The position numbers were made by a program, and so were the translations under genes. A stretch of 64,000 nucleotides of DNA from Morella rubra (lineage: Eukaryota > Streptophyta > Magnoliopsida > Fagales > Myricaceae): contig CM025854.1 in assembly GCA_003952965.2 (NCBI GenBank), positions 13,457,704 through 13,521,703 of the forward strand. Direction: 5' to 3'. A model generated the notes under the pieces. The model had not been told where the DNA came from. It ran no database searches and worked only from the letters and a program-made list of their open reading frames with translations. Positions 12,532 through 25,127 of the stretch are shown one piece after another. Every line of letters begins with the position of its first letter. Positions within the stretch are counted from its first letter, which is position 1.

Positions 12532-15236
12532 ATGGTGTTCACAAAACCTGCTTCCGAGTCCGATCTCTCGGTGCTTTCAACGTCGGCATCTCGCTATGTC
12601 CGGGATTCACTCCCTAGGTATTAAATATCCCGTCTTTACCTTTCGTCTTGGCCTTTTCTTCTGCTTCTTCTTCTTCTTCTTCTCCTCTTTTGTTTTTCAT
12701 ATATACGAGCTTAAGTTCTGTGTACTGATGAGAGGTGATTGGTGCAGGCATAAGATGCCGGAGAGCTCGATACCGAAAGAGGCTGCTTACCAGGTCATAC
12801 ACGACGAGTTGCTGCTTGATTTCAAGCCAAAATTGAACCTGGCTTCCTTTGTCACCACGTTGATGGAGCCCGAGTGCGACAAACTAATCATGGAGTCCAT
12901 CAACAAGAATTACGTAGACATGGATGAGTACCCTGTTACAACTGAGCTTCACGTATATCCTCTCTCTCTCTCTTCACCCCCCCCCTCCTTTTCTCTCTTC
13001 CCCGTGGCCTCCCGCACTAAAACATACGACACTACTCGAGCAGACGCACCTCTAGGGGTTGGGTTGACCGTTTCTGGTTTTTCGGTCTGAAATTAAGGTA
13101 CAGAAATGAACAGTCAGCTTGTTACTCAAGGAAGTCAAAATATCCCGAAATTTTGGTCCAAGTGTCAAAAAACTTTTGGTAGTTTTTAGCCAGATTGCGA
13201 AAACCACTTGTCATACTCGTAGTTTTATTTTCGTGTCTCTGTTTTCAAGTCTTCCGGTACCTTGTATTGTTTAAAGCCGTTCCAAATAAGACATGGCAGG
13301 CGACGGTGTTACCATCAAACGATATAAAGCAGGTGAAGGGATGTTACAGGAATTACATAATCCAGATGTTTAAAGAAAAAGACTTTTGCAGAAAGCCAAA
13401 AAATTTATTCGATCGTACTCAACACCTTTTTAATGTCTTTTAGTTATTTGCTGAAAGTCTACGAGGGAATTGGTTCCGTTACTTGAACCCTCCTGACAAT
13501 GATGGTGTGTCTTGATTTGATTATGCAGAATCGGTGTGTGAACATGATAGCACACCTATTCAACGCTCCCCTTGGAGACTCTGAGGCTGCGATAGGAGTG
13601 GGAACAGTGGGGTCATCCGAGGCTATAATGCTGGCTGGCCTCGCATTCAAGAGGAAGTGGCAGAACAAGCGGAAGGCTGAGGGGAAACCTTGTGACAAGC
13701 CCAACATTGTCACTGGTGCCAATGTTCAGGTATATTTGTATAGTGAATGACCAGTCCAACATTTAGACCCACTGACAATAGGATCAATTACCTTGGCAAT
13801 AATTGAAATGTGACAATAGTCCGATGGGAAATGGCGTACATGATCCGAGTTTAGAATGATTGGTTGTAAAAATGACACATTCTTTCTATGCGCCGTTCAA
13901 TATATACAGGTCTGCTGGGAAAAGTTTGCAAGGTACTTTGAGGTGGAGCTGAAGGAAGTGAAGGTGAGGGAAGGTTACTATGTAATGGACCCTCTCAAAG
14001 CTGTGGAAATGGTGGATGAAAACACTATTTGTGTTGCTGCTATCTTGGGCTCGACATATAATGGAGAATTCGAAGATGTCAAACTCTTAAACGATCTCTT
14101 GCTAGAAAAGAACAAGCAGACAGGGTATGTACCACTTAATTCATCAGGTTAAGTACATCTTCCATTGTCGAAATCGAGTTTGCTAATTATGTTTTTTTGG
14201 ACAAATGTGTTACCAGATGGGATACTCCTATTCATGTTGACGCAGCTAGTGGTGGATTCATTGCGCCATTCATTTATCCAGAGCTGGAATGGGATTTCCG
14301 TCTTCCACTGGTAAAGAGTATCAATGTTAGTGGACATAAGTACGGTCTTGTGTATGCCGGAATCGGGTGGGTAATCTGGAGGAGCAAAGATGACCTGCCT
14401 GAGGATCTTGTCTTCCACATCAAGTACCTTGGAGCTGAACAGTCCACCTTCACCCTCAATTTCTCTAAAGGTAATCAAAATAATGTACATCTTCAGCTGT
14501 AATTCAGGGCATCCCGGTTTTTCTTTGGAACCTGCAACTCATTCTAAGTCTTTCTGGACTCATGACCACGTGCAGGTTCTAGTCAAATTATTGCTCAGTA
14601 TTATCAACTAATCCGCTTGGGCCAGGAGGTAAGTCTAATAACAGACACAACTACTATATATTCTTGTCTAATTAGTGTCATAACTTATCTAATTCGAGAG
14701 TTTGTGTTTGTCAGGGGTACCGTAATATCATGGGGAACTGTCACGAAAATGCTATGGTGCTGAAGGAGGGAATAGAGAACACGGGACGCTTTAACATTCT
14801 GTCAAAGGACATTGGGGTTCCGGTGGTGGCCTTTTCTCTAAAGGAAAAGAAAGGAGGTCACGATGAGTTTGAGATCTCTGAAATGTTGCGCCGCTTTGGT
14901 TGGATTGTGCCTGCCTATCCCATGCCACCGGGTGCTCAGCATGTGAACGTGCTCCGCGTTGTCATCAGGGCGGAGTTCTCGCGAACCCTCGCTGAGCGCC
15001 TCGTGCACGACATCACGCACGTACTCCATGAGATGGACAAGCTGCCCCCAAAGGTCTCTGATGAAGAGAAAGAGCTCAAAGAAGTGCCACCCACTGCTCC
15101 AAAGAATGGAGACATTAATGGACCTGTGCTCAAGAGAAAGAGCGACTTGGAGACTCAGAGGGAAATCACTACTTACTGGAAGAATTATGTCATTGCTCAG
15201 AAGACAAGCAAGCGGCAAAAGGTCATAGCGGCCTAA
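12532..15236 (+). CDS. GAD: Glutamate decarboxylase (calmodulin-binding, seven coding exons)
   Basis: This enzyme converts L-glutamate to GABA and CO2 with pyridoxal phosphate in the cytosol. Plant forms are activated by Ca2+/calmodulin and by acid pH. Exons: 12532-12617, 12748-12952, 13529-13729, 13910-14124, 14217-14470, 14576-14628 and 14715-15236. All introns are GT-AG and the frame is kept, giving 511 residues, the normal family length. The N-terminal block has EPECDKLIM and [16 protein letters not shown]. The PLP lysine is Lys277 in SGHKYG. The last 30 residues hold the amphipathic basic calmodulin site, with Trp493 in TTYWKN and a Lys/Arg-rich end (KTSKRQK). The start is the only ATG giving the conserved plant N-terminus (SASRYVR). 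The gene looks intact and I see no frameshift. The paralogue number (GAD1, GAD4 and so on) cannot be assigned by eye. Confidence 0.97.
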
Positions 15237-17046
15237 GAATCCTCCGGAGGATGGTAAACCTCAGTTAAGAGGTTTGTCCTGTTTTGGCCGATTAGGAGAA
15301 ATATTTTGTCGAATTTGATAACATAATTTACAGTTTTGATCTGTGTTGTACTGTTTTTAATTTTCTCCCTCTGTCTTTCCGTGGTACTGTGTAGTGTGTG
15401 GTGTTGGACTAGTTTACCTAACCTGACCGGCCTGCTTCATATCATGTATACGTAACCAATACAATGAGTTTCAGATCTACTAATAAGAATTTATGCTATT
15501 CCTTCCTCTAATTATTGGCAGTAGATGTTTACTTTTCTACGTTTCTTTATACATTTTACCATCTTACACTGACGGGAAACATTGTTGGGTGCTGTGGCGC
15601 TCGAATAGATTCGGCCCTGTTTGTACGTTCTACGAGATCTTAGTGTTTCAGTCAAACTCTAGACACTTAAACCGGCCGCCTCACAGCTCATGTATTAATT
15701 AAGTTAAAGACTCGCAAAACAATGGATATAAATCGAACTCACTCGGTTCAGAAATGGAAGTCTGCCCTTCCAACCATAATTGATATTTGAGCTATCTCGG
15801 TTGAGGGTGATTTTACACTACTTAGTTTTGAACGAATAAGCGACTGTTAGAATGTGGCTACCCCAAAAAACCAACAGCCTAATACATAGGTGCCTCTAGG
15901 ACGCGCCTTGGTTGCTTGCTTACGTGGACCTGAAAACCTACAAATATGAGCAGTACCCAGAACTAGAAGTGCATGTATATTGTCTTAACAATTCTAAACG
16001 CCATGGTAAAGCCTTTTGCGGCAACTTTTGTAATTTTTAGCGTCGGTTTTGACGTTATAGTACTTTGTTTCAGTTGGCTGAGTTTGATGACTGACGTACA
16101 GCAAAAGGGCACGAACTCAGGTCAATTTGGATCATGGAGGGGTATGAGGTCGTCAAAGAAGTGACTGGGACCAAGTTCCAAAACGTTTAGAGGGGTTTAG
16201 GAGATGATGTGGACCAAGTCCATATAGGCCGAGTCCATGGCGCAAGGTCTTAAAAAAAATGAGCCCACCCAAGTCATAGTCGTCGACGTTGCTACAACTC
16301 TTCTCTGCACTTCATTGAACTTAATGTGTATTTATATATCTTGCCCAGTTTATAAGGGCCTAAGAGAATTTTTCAGAACAGCTGCCAGCGAAAAATTAAC
16401 GAAGAGGTATATATAGAGCAGTCAGAATGATTTTGTCTAACCATTTCCTTTCTTCAGGATCTGGAAAGCAAATTGACCTTCTGCTCAGATTTAGGGAAAA
16501 AAAAGCAAACTTAGACACGTTACACATGTAGAACAAAAGATTTTTACGCAAATAGGAATGTATGACATGCAACATGAGGGTGATACCCATAAGGTGTGTG
16601 CCAACAATTCAGAATCATTGTCCGCTTTAAAGAGAATCAAATTCAAGTACGTAATTAGGCTATTGCCGACCTACTTTGTGTGAACTCGTGGTTCCAATTA
16701 CCTACTCATACGTCGGAATCATGCCAAGTGCCCTGTGATGTGTTAAGCTTAGCTTAGTGGAGCAAATAATGGAACTCTCAGCACGCCATGAACGTTCACA
16801 CTTCTTTTCATGCCACCTACCTAGAGCATCTCAGTTACCTGCAAGAACAGAACATGCTCGAAGGAAGAATTTGAGGACCAAAATATCTAATGTGTCAAAA
16901 TTTTAGAGTATCCCTTGCCACATGCATCTCAGTGCGATCTTGATTATAATCATTACATCTTAGAATATACTCAGCCACAACCACCCCACTATAGCTGATC
17001 TGAAGAACGTCCACTGAATTTCGTACGTTTTCCCTTCTCAATGCGG
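15237..17046. other. GAD 3' region and intergenic DNA
   Basis: The first 250 bases are T-rich, with AATACA/AATAAG-like signals near 15459-15487, and probably include the GAD 3' UTR and polyadenylation region. I see nothing recognisable between about 15500 and 17040. The open frames are short and unconserved. Confidence 0.5.
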
Positions 17047-17061
17047 TATATATTATATATA
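17047..17061 (+). promoter_or_regulatory. Probable TATA box of the lipid-transfer protein gene
   Basis: tatatattatatata lies about 65-75 bases upstream of the ATG at 17124, which suits a short plant leader. Confidence 0.6.
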
Positions 17062-17123
17062 GGTATGCTTTCGTCCTCAGAGGTCAGTGCGCAGCATAAA
17101 GCTATCTCAAGTGCAAAATAGAG

Positions 17124-18264
17124 ATGACCTACAACATGAAATCATGCATTGTGGTGGCGTTCGTGTTCGTGCTTGCTTCCAAGGCCTTTATTTGGGAAGT
17201 TGCTGCAGCCGGAGAGTGCGGGAAGACCCCGATTAGGTCCGCGGCTGCCAGTTTGAGCCCTTGCTTGAGTGCAGCTGGGAATGCCAGGGCTAAGGTTCCA
17301 CCGACATGTTGCACCAAAGTTGGGGCCCTGATGAACACGGCGCCCAAATGTCTTTGCGCTGTTTTGCTGTCACCTTTGGCAAAGCAGGCTGGGATCAAGC
17401 CGGCGATTGCCATCACTATTCCAAAGCGGTGCAACATCAAGAACCGACCTTCTGGAAGGAAGTGTGGAAGTAAGTGGCTACATACACGTACACGTACACA
17501 CACACACACACACAATATATATATATATATTTAATATATATATATATATATATATGAAGGCGTTCGTTTGCCAAATTTGAGAATATGTACTTTATTGAGA
17601 TTTATTGAGGTTAGCGAAAAGTAAAGTGTGTATGTGTAAAACTTAAAAATTTTGAAATGTGTTTATTTTACTGAAAATTTTCTACCCTAAAATTTTAGAG
17701 AAAATAACACCACCGTATGCATATCTACCTAGCAAATCGCGAACTTGGTTTAATCTGGGAATGTATATAGTAGAATTACAAATGGGCATAAATCCAGCAC
17801 CTATGTAAATGGGCCGGCCAACGGTACTAAATTAAGTAAGTCCACGCTGATGGTTATCCTGTGTAGGTATATCTATGTGTTTATTGTACATAGGAAAGGC
17901 GCATGACAGCAATTTCAGCAAGAATAAAGAAGGCCATATATATATATATATATATGCATGTAAGTGCTTAGTAGTACTATATATCTGTTTTCTTTGGTAA
18001 GTGCGTACCTACTTAATTGCACAAACACCTCCATTGTCCAACATCAACACAAGTAAACTAATAAAATCAGATTAAGAGGCAGTGCTGACTTAAAAAAATG
18101 TATATATACAGGCCCAGAGAAAAGCGATTAAAACAAATAGATTATATATATATAGTTTAAGCTTAAGTCACATCATTGCCATTTTTCCTTCTAGGTGTAG
18201 CGTGTATCCAGAGTTTTAACTACTCTTCTGTCCCTTTCTCTTTGCAGGGTACATTGTCCCATGA
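17124..18264 (+). CDS. Non-specific lipid-transfer protein (8-cysteine, secreted)
   Basis: This is a small secreted protein that binds lipids in the apoplast or at the cell surface. Exon 1 is 17124-17469. A 778-base GT-AG intron is followed by a 17-base exon 2 (18248-18264) coding only the last residues (R-YIVP). The product is 120 residues. Residues 1 to about 29 form a hydrophobic signal peptide (cleavage near VAAAG). The mature part has eight cysteines in the order C..C..CC..CxC..C..C with spacings 14, 14, 12, 1, 24 and 10. This fits a type V-like nsLTP better than the classical type I or type II spacing, and better than DIR1 (type IV). Type assignment is from memory of published spacing rules. 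An alternative start is the second Met at 17136, which would shorten the signal peptide by four residues. GAD lies upstream on the same strand with no functional link implied. Confidence 0.9.
17493..17556. repeat. (CA)n(TA)n microsatellite inside the LTP intron
   Basis: CA units pass into two TA runs beginning 24 bases after the splice donor at 17470. A further (TA)n tract lies at about 17937-17956 in the same intron. Confidence 0.95.
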
Positions 18265-18667
18265 GAATGAACTAAAGCTTGAAATCTACCGAAGGGAATA
18301 GAAATAGGATTCCAATTATGTTTATTACCATTAGCGCTATATGTTTCTTGAGCTAGTACTAAATAAGAGTTCCCTAAAAGTGTCTTGTAGATAATTGACC
18401 CATTGGGGACTGGCTCTTGAAGGACTTGATGTGATCTTATGATGTGTATATATTATGGAAGATGGTTCCGATCGATCGATGCTTGACAGCTACTTTGTTT
18501 TCTGCTGTCTGACTCATCCTAGTCACTCTTTCCCGATTTCTTCGCCTTCTTGAATCCAATTTTTCTCTTCTTGACGCCGTTCCTTTAGTAATAGCCTTTT
18601 TTTTTTTTTTTTGTCAAGACGATAGGGTACTTGTTATTGCACTAAAACTCAAATACAATCATGGAAG

Positions 18668-21435
18668 TGTAAGATATATGCCCTCAAAATGAGTTATTTA
18701 AGAACAATTATGAGATAATAATTTCTTTTATATTTTTATTGTCACATGTGTTTATTTATTTATAGATATTATATGTTGTGACATAAAATGTCACACGGTT
18801 TTATATTGTAGTGACATTATGAAAAAAAATCATGCCGATGATGATATGAAATCAAAAGGTGGTGGAGAGTATGATTTTTTGGTTCTTTTTCACTTGATGT
18901 GGTTATTCTAGACCAAGACACATGTTTATGCGTAAATAGGTCTATGCTCATCTGCCTCTATTAAATATGGATGATGGACTCCGTCATTGAGGTGTGACCT
19001 TAGCAGCAGACGAGTGGGTGTGTGAGGTTAAATTCGGTTTCCAAACTTCTCGATTTTAAACCCCAAAATATTGTTTGCAAAATAAAGACTATTTAACACA
19101 AGTATATTGATACAACAAGTAGAAAAGTGCTAAATGTAAATAGTAGGATTAGAGAAAGCAAACACAGTAATTTTTGACGTGTGGTTTGACAAAACTGTGC
19201 CTACATCCACCCCTCAAGCTGCTGTCCTCTTGAGGTTTTCTCCATAATCTATATAATAGTGTACACTCTAGCTTTCTGGATGCTATAAAACCTTACATGT
19301 GCTTTCTCGGGTTTCAACACACTCACAACTCAAGTGGTTTTCGGGCTCACCACTCACTACTTCTAAACCGAGCTTGAAATATGTCCTCTCTAAGTTCATT
19401 CTTTAGTGAACAAATCACTAAAGGAATGACATCCTTTTTTGTAATAAGAAGATACAAGAATTAACTCTTTCAAAGAGTGGATAAAAAAATGAAAAGCTCT
19501 ATCTCTTTGCTTCACACAATGATGAGATATAGGGATATCAAGTGTGTTTATGTGAATGATATAAAAAATGTAATTGTGAAGGTTTTTTTTTTTATCTTTT
19601 CAGGCTTCAAAATGAATGATGATCGTTTCAAGTATGTTTATGAAGCATTTGGAGGTTCCTTATATAGGCCGCATGTGAAACTAACAGTTTGGAGCGAAAC
19701 TGTCAAGTTTCTCGATGTACCTGTCAACCGATTCACATGTAGCGGTCGACCACTACGAACACTAGCTGTTGCCTAATGATCATAAAATTTTTAGAAAATG
19801 TCATTCTTGGCCCACGCAGGAAGACATATCATTTTATGTAGAGGTTGATCATAATAGATCTTGCATCAACTACTACAATTAAAAAGCCCATTTTTAACAT
19901 TTTTTAAATCCCAATTTCAAAAACCAATTCTTAAAAATTAATAAGGCTTAGGAGTTTATATAGGGATGATTTGAAAACACTTAAAGCATATTTTGGTTGT
20001 CAAACTTATGATAAAAAGATTATGCACGGGTTGAAAGATATATAAGTGTATTCATTCAAATGCTTGACAAAAGTGAAACTAAGAGTTACAAGATTATACT
20101 CTCTAGTCTTGAATCTTCACTTTTGAGCTCCACTTGCATCCTTTTCTTGATCTTCATCTTACTTATTTTTGTCTCTTGAAGGTGTCCATTTTGTAAACTT
20201 AATCCATTTATTGTAATCAAAATCATATATCGAACTATTAACAAAAGCCACAATCTCCCCTTTTTGATGAGGGACAATAAGTTGATAGTTTTGGGGATGA
20301 CTCCCTATCTTTGCAATTGGATAATCATTTGAAACTTGAGAAAAAAAATTAGTAGCCAGTTAGGGATTAATAAAAATTTAATAGAATTAATTTTCATAAT
20401 TCAATTCAAAAGAATAATACAAATAATACATAGTCATCTAAACTATCAACACATTTCTTCCTCTTTGTCACATTAACAAGACTAAGGATATAAACTTAGA
20501 TTGAATGCATAAAAAACTTGATAAAAACCAAGATATGTGCATGCATTCCATCAATTCTTCCAAATATGTATTTCTAAATAAAAAAATACAAAAATCAATC
20601 AATGGTCAAAGGGAATACAACCCAATCGACATTAAAAAAATCTCCCTTTTGTCATCATTCAAAAAGGTGAGTACAAAGATAGAACATCAAAAAATAATTA
20701 TTTTCATTTAAGAAAACATCCAAAAGAACAATTTGGTGTTGTAAATGACAATCTCATTGAAATGGTATAAATGATGACTAATAGGGATTCGAGAGTCCAT
20801 TGCTATTACGATAGTAATCCGATGAGTGGGTTTGTATCAACTTCTTAGTTACCACTGAAAATTTAAAAGTCATTTTCATCCAAAAATTGTAGGCTTAAAA
20901 AATTTTATAAAAGCTCATGATTTTGGGAAAATGTTAACTCAGAGATGTTCCATTATGATAAATGCAAGAAATATGTCAAAGATGAATACATTTGCATTTT
21001 AAAGATTAACACCTAAGTAATAATCATAGAAAACAATTTCATTAATAAATAGTTTAAAAGATATTTTGAATTAAGGACACGATCACAATTAGTAGAACTC
21101 CAAAATTCCGAATAACATAATAAAAGAGAAATAATGGAAAAGAGTTTTTTGTATGATCCTACGGCCAAGATCTGAGATCCCTAATGATCTCATGCCATAT
21201 TACAGCTAGGGTTTAGAAAAAGACTATAAAAGATAGTATTTCATGAGACTTGGCCATTAGAACTTTGAGAAACTCTATGACCGCTGTGAGGTGTGAAGAG
21301 AAGGGAGACAGAACATTTGGACTGTTAAAGTTGTGGGATCCACAAGACTCAAGAAGTGAGATAGATAAGATGCTGAAGATTTCTTTGAGATCAAAGAAGA
21401 AAATCTGTAAGGATTATTCTGCAAGCAATCTTTCA
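18668..21435 (+). repeat. LTR of retrotransposon family Z, interrupted by a nested element
   Basis: The left end TGTAAGATATATGCCCTC and the right end ...GCAATCTTTCA match the ends of the delimited solo LTR at 40308-41577 (TGTTCGAAATATGCCCTC ... GCAATCTTACA). Homology covers 18668 to about 19020 and about 20990 to 21435. Between these lies an inserted family X fragment. A primer binding site follows directly, so this is a 5' LTR of a plus-oriented element. Confidence 0.75.
19021..20790 (-). mobile_element. Family X LTR retrotransposon fragment (3' LTR plus some internal DNA)
   Basis: 19021-20252 matches the solo LTR at 29205-30399 in the same orientation (for example 'ggtttccaaacttctcg' and 'acatccacccctcaagct', then '...aacaaaagccaca' at 20252). 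On the minus strand, the DNA just outside this LTR reads as a purine tract (aaaaaggggag). That identifies it as the 3' LTR, so sequence beyond 20253 is internal to the element. The internal part has no recognised coding domain and merges into family Z LTR sequence somewhere near 20790-20990. The outer LTR edge at 19021 has lost about 30 bases of the usual terminus. Confidence 0.6.
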
Positions 21436-21436
21436 G

Positions 21437-21449
21437 TGGTATCGGAGCC
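21437..21449 (+). other. Retrotransposon primer binding site (Met-tRNA type)
   Basis: tggtatcggagcc lies one base after the family Z LTR end. It is a one-base variant of the common plant tggtatcagagcc, complementary to the initiator Met-tRNA 3' end. Confidence 0.75.
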
Positions 21450-22740
21450 ATGTTAGTTCAACTTTATACTCTTGAGATCTAGTAATTGATTTGTGCAATT
21501 ATGCCTTTGAGAAAAACGAAAAATATTTCGTTGTTTTGTTTTTTATTTGAGAAATCTTAAACATTGGATTGCATATTTTTGAAAACCCACGAAACAATGA
21601 TTTTTCTTTCGTCACTATCAAAATTTTTGGTGTGGTGGCACGATGAGACTATACTGATAGTCCTAGTCGGTGCCACATCAAAATGACCGACGCAGCCCCC
21701 TAGTCGGAAGAGCGGTGGAGTCCGCAACCTTGGTGAATCGCAGACACCACAAGACACTTGTTGGCTGCTCAGTGGCTACCAGTTGTTAGCCGATCCTTAG
21801 TTGGACTATGGCATAAAGATTCCCTGGATCATGCGTTGGCCCAACCGGGTAAGGCGACAGTTCCCCTAACCGGCCTAAATGACCCAGTAGTTGAGCCTTT
21901 TAAAGAAAAACAAGGAAGGGATAAGTGGGTTACTACACAGGCCTGGCCCAACCCATGGTTGGATGCTTGGATTGGATCCAAGCCATAGGGTCAACTTGTG
22001 AGGGAGACGTACATGGCCAAATTCGGTCTAGGTTAGCCCCTGACCATGACCTAGGAAACCGGACTAGGTTAGACCAGGACCGACGGGTCAATAGATCTAC
22101 CCAGTTTGACCGCTCGGATCCATTGATTGGACCGGTTTGGACAAAAAAAAAAATTAAAATTAAATTTTTAATGCAAGTGTTAAATGAAATCGTGTTAAAT
22201 GAAATCTCATGACCTCTAATTGTTGGCAGATGTGATTCTATTTAATTGAGGGTTAGATAAAGCTAAAGTAATGAATGCCAATTTCTTAATTTTATAGTTA
22301 GTCATATTTATTTCTTTGGAAGATAAATGAGGGAATATGAGTAGTGGAGGTGTTAATTAAGATAGTAACACCGACCCATTATTTACAACTCATCTAAACA
22401 ATGGTTGCACTGAACCAAATAAACACACACTAAAATAGTGAAGATTGTGTTTGTTTGGTGGCCAAAAGAAAATCAAGAGTCGCAAATATTTGTATACACG
22501 TAGTATGCAACATGAGATGGATTTGTGATGAATAGTTTTTATTCGCTTTTACAAGTTGTGTCATGGTTACTAAATATGATCATATTCAGATATTTTAAAA
22601 TTTATTGATATCTACTATTGGCACTGAATATAAATGTTATTTAAATATACGTAAAAAATGGCTGAGGCTTAGGAATAGGTTTATATGGTGTTTAGGTAGG
22701 GGTAAGAAGGTAAAATAGACAAAAGTGGAGGTCTGGGCAA
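21450..22740 (+). mobile_element. Internal region remnant of the family Z element
   Basis: It follows the primer site. 21600-22140 is more GC-rich than its surroundings, with degenerate open frames (about 76 and 95 codons, +) that match no gag or pol motif I recognise. No protease, integrase or reverse transcriptase signature was found before 22740, so the element is truncated or non-autonomous. The right limit is uncertain. Confidence 0.35.
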
Positions 22741-23036
22741 AGTTTCAACACTTAAAACAAATTATGTTAAAAAGTCTACTAGGCTAACCTCGGTTTGACT
22801 ATAGGCTAACCATACCAACAAAATACTCCAAAACACTCTGCAAAGCACTCCAGACCTTCTAGATCCTCAAGACACCCTTCTAGTAGCCTCTTCCAAATTC
22901 TTCAAGCCTCTAGAACCTCCATAGACCAGCCAAGTTGCTTTATACATTCTAAAATGAAAATACATTCATTAAAATACTGTTTTGTCCATGAGAATTATGC
23001 CAATTTACATGAACATTCTCAATCTCCCCCTTTGGC
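22740..23036 (-). repeat. LTR fragment with polypurine tract
   Basis: The plus strand reads ...catgaaca, then tctcaatctccccctttggc at 23016-23035. On the minus strand this is a purine-rich tract (ccaaagggggagattga) immediately before TGTTCATG, the expected PPT-3' LTR junction. The far end of the LTR is not defined. Confidence 0.5.
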
Positions 23037-23129
23037 AATTTCCATGACAAAACCGTAAGCTTACATAAATCTAATCTACGATATGTTATCACCAAAACAT
23101 AACATAGTTTATGAACAAGACGATTTAAG

Positions 23130-24315
23130 ACCCAAAATAATAGTACCTGAACCTAGAGGGGGGTCATTAGGTTCTACAAATTTTTCTATAACTTTTTGCA
23201 CAATCTTCACAAGTGCAAATCAGCAATTTCAACAACTAATAATTTATATCAAGATTTATCAATGCAGAATATAAATCATAAATATCAGAATCTCATTATC
23301 ACAGATTCAAGATAGTCATGAATATTGTCACTTCTCAGCCACTATTCAAAGATTATCAACAATTAATCAAGAACACAATAAACTTAACAATCACCACACA
23401 ATGACACCAATATTTATCTACGAAGAGAAAATCTCTTGGAAACAAATTCAAGAGACAAAAACTCTATGGGCCCGTAGGCTAGGGAAAAGATTCACTAGCT
23501 TTTTAAACTCGAAATACACAGGTGATCTATAGACTCAATAATTCAAATTCCTAATTTAACACACTCATTTCTTACCTAGAATACCACATTCAGATTTGCA
23601 ACTAGCAGGGAGTGAGGACCTCTCATCCATTTAAAAAACTTAGAACTTTACCTCGTTGTTCATAGCACACTGTCCTCCATGTGAACTCACACCAACAACA
23701 ACTCAAGAACAGTGCACTTCCTGACCTCCAAGATTTTCAGCAACTCTAAAGATCTTGAATTTCTTTTAGGAAAAAGTATGGTGATCAAATCTGGAACTAA
23801 GAACCTAAAGAGAGGGATATATCTCAAGGTTTCATGCTTAGTTCGCACAATACAATCTCAGAAAAATAACAAAGGCTCTTTGAGAGGGTTTTTTTAGTGG
23901 AGGCTCAATTTCTGTTATTTTCTAAGTTATGAACAATGATAAAATTTTGGAATATATACTAGGGGTAATGCACGGTATTAGGAGGAAGATTCTAGACCAT
24001 CTTGGCCTTCTTTACGTCCAGTAATGAGTTAGAATATTTCTAACTGAATTCTGTTACAGCTGTTATAAAACACAATTCTGTTGAACTTCCATCTGACTTC
24101 GAATGAACTTGAACTTTCACAGGAAAAAAGTAACACCTCTATCTTGCATTAACTGACTACATGCATACTCCAATCAAATTTGAATCCCAGAAACATATGT
24201 CCAAACATGTACTTTCATTGTTGTCTTTAGTTATACATTGGAGCTTCAAGACACCCTTATATTTGAGGAATTAAACTTAATTACACATGAAGTTAAAGCC
24301 AACTAAGATTATACA
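23130..24315 (-). repeat. 3' LTR of retrotransposon family Y (approximate)
   Basis: The right boundary is supported by the minus-strand series caaaggggaagattattag (PPT) followed by TGTATAATC. Near the left side, 'acctgaacctagaggggggt' at about 23142 is the LTR-end block that family X shows as 'caaccaagaagggggggtga'. The left terminus and target duplication were not resolved. Confidence 0.5.
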
Positions 24316-25127
24316 CTAATAATCTTCCCCTTTGGCTAACTTCGTGACAAAAACAAACCTAGCCCCTAGGACATGGTTCTGTTGATCACTAGCATAGAAC
24401 TCATTTACAATAGACCAACCTATGTACTCTAACATAGACTAATCTACTAATTCCTGAGATTTTTTAAAACCTGCATAACACAACTCAGTAGCACAAAAAC
24501 TACACAATCTCATTAACTCTGATATGAGGTAAATCACAATATACCAACAGTTAATCATTTGCTTTGAATGATATTTTAAGAATACAACTCTCCCCCTGAG
24601 ACAAGTGTTCCATATAAGATAGAGGAATTCTCCCCCTATATATTAGCATGTTATAAAACATAGACAATATCAGCATAAGTGTAATCAGCAACCTATGCTT
24701 AAGAACTTTAATCAAAACTTTAACAACAATAGATCCAAAAACAAATAAAGAGTTCCAATATTAAAATTCAAATTCAGCAAATGAAACTTAACAATATAGT
24801 CCAACTAGATATTACAATAAAGAACATAAACACTTCCAAAGTATCAACTCCACAGATATCACAAAAGAGAATGTAAGCACTTCAATAAAGTACTTCAAGA
24901 GTATCTTCTCCACAAGTATCACAAACGAGTAAGCACTTCCAGAGTATCATCTAACTACAAAAAAAAGAAAACATCCCAACTAGAATTCCTCCAACCACCA
25001 ACTAAGAAAAATTCATAATTAACATATCAGTTTAATTATAACACAAAACACAATAGAAATAGAGAACAGAACAAATATATTTACTCACCTTTTTTTTTTT
25101 TTTTTTAATCAGGAGCCCAAATAGGAT

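Noticed and set aside
12596..13090. 164-codon frame as an intact GAD start
   Set aside because: It reads through intron 1 and past exon 2. The true exon 1 starts at 12532, and splicing at 12617/12748 restores the family N-terminus.
14149..14490. Minus-strand frames of 113 and 126 codons opposite GAD exons
   Set aside because: Shadows of conserved GAD coding sequence on the plus strand.
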